Shown here: positions 7,077 through 10,300 of the stretch, in pieces | How positions within the stretch are numbered: the first letter of the stretch is position 1 | How the letters are laid out: the number at the start of each line of letters is the position of its first letter | Source of the DNA: Clostridium sp. CAG:273 | Lineage (GTDB): Bacteria; Bacillota; Clostridia; TANB77; CAG-508 | Assembly (NCBI GenBank): GCA_000438355.1 | Contig: FR901467.1 | Span: 632 to 10,931, forward strand | Reading direction: 5' to 3' | DNA length: 10,300 nt | Program-made: the position numbers and the translations under genes | The notes under the pieces: model-generated | Database searches by the model: none | What the model was told of the DNA's origin: nothing | The model's input: only the letters and a program-made list of their open reading frames with translations

Positions 7077-7102
7077 GACGTATAAGTTTTCATTTCGTTA
7101 CA
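7077..7102 (-). promoter_or_regulatory. ECF-type (autoregulatory) promoter
   Basis: The minus strand carries TGTAAC (7097-7102), a 16-bp spacer, then CGTC (7077-7080). This matches the TGAAAC/TGTAAC -35 and CGTC/CGTA -10 pattern of sigma-W/M/X-type promoters in Bacillus-like bacteria, where AAC in the -35 box is the hallmark. Transcription would start near 7071, about 20 nt before the sigma-factor ATG. Such promoters commonly precede their own sigma gene, so autoregulation is the natural inference. Confidence 0.7.
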
Positions 7103-7165
7103 AAATTTTTAATATAAATAATTTTTTTCAATTAATTCAATTATTTCTCCTGTATAAATAATATT

Positions 7166-7277
7166 AAGCAATAAATGTAGTAATTTTTCAGTTCGACTGC
7201 GGACACAAAGCTATTTAAAATTTTTATACACAAATTTTAAAACCTTGTCTCACTTCAAAATACTACATTTATTGCTT
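7166..7277. repeat. 112-bp inverted-repeat element (MITE-like or structured RNA/terminator)
   Basis: Perfect 17-bp inverted ends AAGCAATAAATGTAGTA (7166-7182) and its complement (7261-7277) enclose a second, perfect 10-bp palindrome TTTAAAATTT / AAATTTTAAA (7214-7223 / 7232-7241). Between them GACACAAAG (7202-7210) pairs loosely with CCTTGTCT (7243-7250). The unit could fold into one long imperfect hairpin. It begins 27 bp after the flippase stop codon and occupies most of the gap before the sigma-factor promoter. No open frame lies in it. It may act as a large-loop terminator for the ugd-flippase operon, or be a non-autonomous mobile element; no clear target duplication was seen. A second shorter palindrome, CAGTTCGACTG, lies at 7189-7199. 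Confidence 0.7.
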
Positions 7278-7304
7278 TTATTGCTTTTACTTCTTATAAA
7301 TATA

Positions 7305-8768
7305 TTATTTTTTTATTTTTAAAGTTCTTAATATCTTATCTAATCTTTCGCATAAGAACTTATCTTTCATTATTAATAAGCTTCCTATATAAATTATTCC
7401 TCCAACACATATTTGTAGTATTGTTGTAATAATTGTAGTTTCCATAAAGATTCCCATAACGTACACAGTCAAAAACATTAGCACACCACTAACAATATAC
7501 TTTAAATATGCTTTAGTAAATATTTGTATGTTAATTTGCTTTTTCACATAATAGTATTGAACAATTGCAATTGCCACCTCTGCAATAACAGATGCTATAA
7601 TTGCCCCTATTGCACCACATATTGGAATTAAAATAAAGTTTAATACTACATTTAGTATTGCTCCGGTAACAACAGATTTAGTAAATATTGCTTGATTTCT
7701 GCTTGGTATTAAATATTGCACTCCTGCAACATCTGTAAATCCTTTAGCTATAATTAATAATGAACCAGTCATTAAAATGCTTACAGAAAGTGAAAATTCC
7801 TCTCCTAAAAACCATGGTACTAAAGTTTTTGCAACCGACATTACTCCTAAAGTCAATGGGATTCCCAAGAAAAATACAAAGTTAATTGATTTTGCTAAAT
7901 ATTCTTCAACTTTTTCTTTGTTATTATTAGATAAAACGCTTGCTATTCTTGGTGTCATTACAGTTCCAAGTGATGTTATTAGTGTATATGAAAGTTTTAA
8001 AATCTTTTGTGACTGTTCATAATTTCCCACTTGTGACATATCACTTGTTAAATATCCAAGCATTGTCCTATCTAATAAAGTATATACATCTATTGCTATT
8101 TGTGGAATAAATAAGCCTATTGTAGGTTTTAAGTGTGAAAATATTTGTAACTTTTCTCCTTTAAGTTTTACAATATATTTAGGCAAATATACCCACAATG
8201 ATATATTGCCTAATAATATTGATAACACAAATATTACAAAGTAAATCCATAAATCCTCTTGTGTTTTTACAAATATAAATATGCTTATAACACTTAATAT
8301 TTTAACCAATAAATTTCTTGTTACTGTCTTTTTAAACTCTTCTAAACCTTGGAAAAACCAACTAATATCCAATACATTTGCAAATAACTGAATAATTAGT
8401 ATTTTATAATATAATTGATATTCTCCATGTGATGCATATGTAAAATAAAATGCTATAATAGAAATTGCCATTGTAATACATCTAAAGAAAAATATTTCCC
8501 AAAATAATTTACTTCGCTTTTTTTCATCATCTTGAACATAAGCAATTTCTCTTTGTGCATACATAGCTACACCTAAAGAACCAAATAAAATGAAATATGT
8601 TGCTATAGATGTTGTAAAACTATATATACCAATTTTTTCAGCACCAAGTACTCCCGATATATAAGGTGTAGTTATTAGGGGCAATACTATTACCAATATT
8701 TGATATATTAAATTATATATGTAATTTTTTGTTACACTTTTTTTCTTTACTGTAGTTATTTTCTTCAC
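7305..8768 (-). CDS. Wzx-type oligosaccharide flippase (polysaccharide biosynthesis protein, MATE/MOP superfamily)
   Basis: A 487-residue integral membrane protein with about 12-14 hydrophobic segments, the usual length for the family. The N-terminus NYIYNLIYQILVIVLPLITT PYISGVLG (about 15-42) and GSLGVAMYAQREIA (63-76) are characteristic of oligosaccharide flippases that move undecaprenyl-linked repeat units across the membrane. It follows ugd by 15 bp and is very likely cotranscribed with it. The start appears to be the GTG at 8768: no other ATG, GTG or TTG in frame lies near the conserved N-terminus. The only RBS-like stretch (AAAAGG) is just 2 nt away, so initiation may be weak or rely on coupling to ugd. 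The gene ends 27 bp from the inverted-repeat element. The substrate is probably the polymer assembled by the genes at 1-4828, by inference from proximity. Confidence 0.9.
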   Translation of the reverse strand: MKKITTVKKKSVTKNYIYNLIYQILVIVLPLITTPYISGVLGAEKIGIYSFTTSIATYFILFGSLGVAMYAQREIAYVQDDEKKRSKLFWEIFFFRCITMAISIIAFYFTYASHGEYQLYYKILIIQLFANVLDISWFFQGLEEFKKTVTRNLLVKILSVISIFIFVKTQEDLWIYFVIFVLSILLGNISLWVYLPKYIVKLKGEKLQIFSHLKPTIGLFIPQIAIDVYTLLDRTMLGYLTSDMSQVGNYEQSQKILKLSYTLITSLGTVMTPRIASVLSNNNKEKVEEYLAKSINFVFFLGIPLTLGVMSVAKTLVPWFLGEEFSLSVSILMTGSLLIIAKGFTDVAGVQYLIPSRNQAIFTKSVVTGAILNVVLNFILIPICGAIGAIIASVIAEVAIAIVQYYYVKKQINIQIFTKAYLKYIVSGVLMFLTVYVMGIFMETTIITTILQICVGGIIYIGSLLIMKDKFLCERLDKILRTLKIKK

Positions 8769-8783
8769 AACCTTTTATTATTT

Positions 8784-10082
8784 TTATCTTCTTCCTACAG
8801 AATAATATTCTATTCCGTTTTCTTTCATATCTGCTATAGTGTAAATGTTTCTGCCATCATATACCAATGGATTTTTCATTAGCTTTTTATATTCTTCTGG
8901 CTTAACATCTTTTATTTGTTGCCATTCTGTAAATATAAAACATACATCTGCATCTATTAGTGCTTCTTGAGGTGTTTTTGTATATTCAATTTCGCTTGGA
9001 TAAAATCTCTTATAATTTTCTACACCAATTGGGTCATATGCTTTTATCTTAGCTCCTTCTTCTAATAAGATTGGTACATTTGTTAATGATGGAGCTGCTC
9101 TTAAATCGTCTGTTCCAGGTTTAAATGTTAAACCTAAAACAGCAACATTTAATCCTTTAAAGCTTTTTATACTCTTTCTAGCTTTCTTTAACAAAATTAA
9201 TTGTTGTTCTCTATTTACTTCTATTGCTGCTTTTACGGTTTTAAGCTCATATCCACCTTTTTGTGCTAAATATTGAAGTGCTTTAGTATCTTTTGGGAAA
9301 CAACTTCCACCATAACCACATCCAGCTTTTAAAAATTTGTCACCTATTCTAGAATCATAACTCATTCCTCTTGTAACATCTTCTATGTTTGCATCAACTT
9401 CTTCACAAAGATTTGCTATATCATTTACATAGCTTATTTTTAATGCTAAAAAGTCGTTTGATGCATACTTTACCATTTCTGCACTTCTTCTATTCATAGT
9501 TAATTTTGGAACATCAAAGTTTTCATACAATTTTAACATTTTAGCTTCTGTTTGTTTATTTTCTGTTCCTATTACTATTCTTGAAGCATAAATTGTATCT
9601 CTTACAGCTGTACCTTGAGCTAAAAATTCTGGATTACTCGCAACACTTATTTCCACATCATGTACCAAGTTATCTCTAATATATTTTTCTACATCATCAT
9701 TAGTTCCAATTGGGACTGTTGATTTTACTACAATTATACAGTCCTTTTCTATAGTTTCTGCAATTTGTTTTGCAACTTCATATACATAATCCAAATTTGC
9801 AGAACCATCTGCCCTTTCTGGAGTTCCTACACCTATAAATATAAAATCTGCATCTTTATATGCCTTTTTATAGTCTGTAGTAAAATCCAATCTTCCTTCT
9901 TTGTAATTTTTTTGCATCATAGGCTCTAAGTCTTGCTCATATATAGGAGAAATACCTTTCTTCATCTTTTCTACTTTTGTTTCGTCTACATCAACGCAAA
10001 CTACATTTTGTCCCTTTTCTGCAAAACAAACCCCTGCAACTAATCCTACATAACCTGTTCCTGCAACTGCTACCTTATACAT
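8784..10082 (-). CDS. ugd: UDP-glucose 6-dehydrogenase
   Basis: The 432-residue enzyme oxidises UDP-glucose to UDP-glucuronate with two NAD+. The N-terminal Rossmann motif GTGYVGL is at 8-14, NPEFLAQGTAVRD at 150-162, the conserved lysine in EMVKYASND is K205, and the catalytic cysteine is C261 in CGYGGSCFPKDTKAL (255-269). The C-terminal UDP-binding part carries NVAVLGLTFKPGTDDLRAAPS (312-332). All key residues are present and the length is normal for a bacterial class. The start is ATG 10082, with AAAGGAG (10091-10097) 8 nt upstream; an in-frame ATG at 10187 would add 35 lysine/isoleucine-rich residues ahead of the Rossmann fold and lies in the probable promoter region. It is the first gene of a two-gene unit with the flippase and supplies a uronic-acid precursor for the polysaccharide. 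A UDP-N-acetyl-mannosamine or GDP-mannose dehydrogenase is less likely from these motifs but related. Confidence 0.95.
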   Translation of the reverse strand: MYKVAVAGTGYVGLVAGVCFAEKGQNVVCVDVDETKVEKMKKGISPIYEQDLEPMMQKNYKEGRLDFTTDYKKAYKDADFIFIGVGTPERADGSANLDYVYEVAKQIAETIEKDCIIVVKSTVPIGTNDDVEKYIRDNLVHDVEISVASNPEFLAQGTAVRDTIYASRIVIGTENKQTEAKMLKLYENFDVPKLTMNRRSAEMVKYASNDFLALKISYVNDIANLCEEVDANIEDVTRGMSYDSRIGDKFLKAGCGYGGSCFPKDTKALQYLAQKGGYELKTVKAAIEVNREQQLILLKKARKSIKSFKGLNVAVLGLTFKPGTDDLRAAPSLTNVPILLEEGAKIKAYDPIGVENYKRFYPSEIEYTKTPQEALIDADVCFIFTEWQQIKDVKPEEYKKLMKNPLVYDGRNIYTIADMKENGIEYYSVGRR

Positions 10083-10097
10083 AAAATCAACTCCTTT

Positions 10098-10300
10098 AGA
10101 TTTACTATTTATATTACTTTTTCTTATATACATTTTTATATTTATTTTATATATTTTTATTTCTTCTATATTTCTATATTTTATCACATATCTTATATTA
10201 TTTATGATACAGTAATATTAATTAAATAAACATATAAAATTTAAATATTTTTAGTATAGATAATGTTCATAAAATAAAACTTCTAATGGTAAAAAGCCTT
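10098..10300. other. AT-rich intergenic stretch upstream of ugd
   Basis: About 200 bp of very AT-rich DNA reaching the right edge, with purine-rich ATAGAAATATAGAAG-like sequence on the minus strand. Apart from the weak promoter candidate at 10178-10186 I see no gene, RNA or repeat. The upstream neighbour lies outside the window. Confidence 0.5.
10178..10186 (-). promoter_or_regulatory. Possible extended -10 promoter of the ugd-flippase operon
   Basis: TGATAAAAT on the minus strand fits an extended -10 element (TG-n-TAAAAT); the -35 region (CATAAA at 17 bp) is poor. It would give a 5' leader of about 90 nt. The whole stretch is so AT-rich that chance matches are common. Confidence 0.3.

Noticed and set aside
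7052..7093. Longer sigma factor starting at 7093
   Set aside because: The ATG falls between the -35 and -10 boxes of the likely ECF promoter and has no RBS.
7189..7200. TTCGA sequence resembling a tRNA T-loop
   Set aside because: No acceptor, D or anticodon arms can be placed around it; it is a short palindrome within the larger inverted repeat.
10083..10187. N-terminal extension of ugd from an upstream ATG
   Set aside because: The added 35 residues are low-complexity K/I/N, unlike any Ugd N-terminus, with no RBS; AAAGGAG sits correctly before the ATG at 10082.
1..10300. CRISPR array, tRNA, rRNA or insertion sequence
   Set aside because: No regularly spaced repeats, tRNA cloverleaf, rRNA-like block or transposase-like protein was found on either strand.

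Overview
The window is an AT-rich (roughly 27% G+C by eye) stretch of a Gram-positive-type genome, most likely Clostridia or a related low-GC Firmicute. The signs are strong AAGGAGG-type ribosome binding sites, A/T-ending codons, an EpsG-family polymerase, a DUF4422 glycosyltransferase and a short ECF sigma / zinc-finger anti-sigma pair. Every convincing gene lies on the minus strand, so transcription runs from high to low coordinates. No rRNA, tRNA, CRISPR array or transposase gene is visible.

Reading in the direction of transcription: (1) 10082-7305 holds ugd (UDP-glucose 6-dehydrogenase) followed 15 bp later by a Wzx-type oligosaccharide flippase. (2) 7304-7103 is a gene-free gap containing a striking 112-bp inverted-repeat structure with perfect 17-bp ends and a nested palindrome. 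(3) 7102-5752 is an ECF sigma factor and its membrane anti-sigma factor. They are preceded by a very good ECF-type promoter (TGTAAC-N16-CGTC) and closed by a clear intrinsic terminator. (4) 5641-4981 is a single gene for a divergent Ham1/RdgB-like nucleoside-triphosphate pyrophosphatase with its own leader hairpin and strong RBS. (5) 4895-1 is a second exopolysaccharide operon behind a good housekeeping promoter. It encodes a priming undecaprenyl-phosphate sugar-phosphate transferase, a DUF4422 glycosyltransferase, an EpsG-like polymerase, and a three-part fusion of polysaccharide pyruvyl transferase, two [4Fe-4S] clusters and an FrhB-like domain. The fusion runs off the left edge.

The polysaccharide genes fit together as a Wzx/Wzy-type pathway. 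Ugd supplies UDP-glucuronate, the sugar transferase loads the first sugar on the lipid carrier, DUF4422 extends it, the flippase exports the repeat unit, EpsG polymerises it, and the fusion protein probably decorates it. The pathway is interrupted by a regulatory cassette (sigma/anti-sigma) and a nucleotide-hydrolase-like gene. Whether these belong to the envelope programme or only sit there is not settled by the sequence.

Several obvious longest-frame starts are wrong. The ribosome binding sites place the real starts of ugd, the sigma factor, the anti-sigma factor, the Ham1-like gene, the sugar transferase and EpsG downstream of the first possible start codon.
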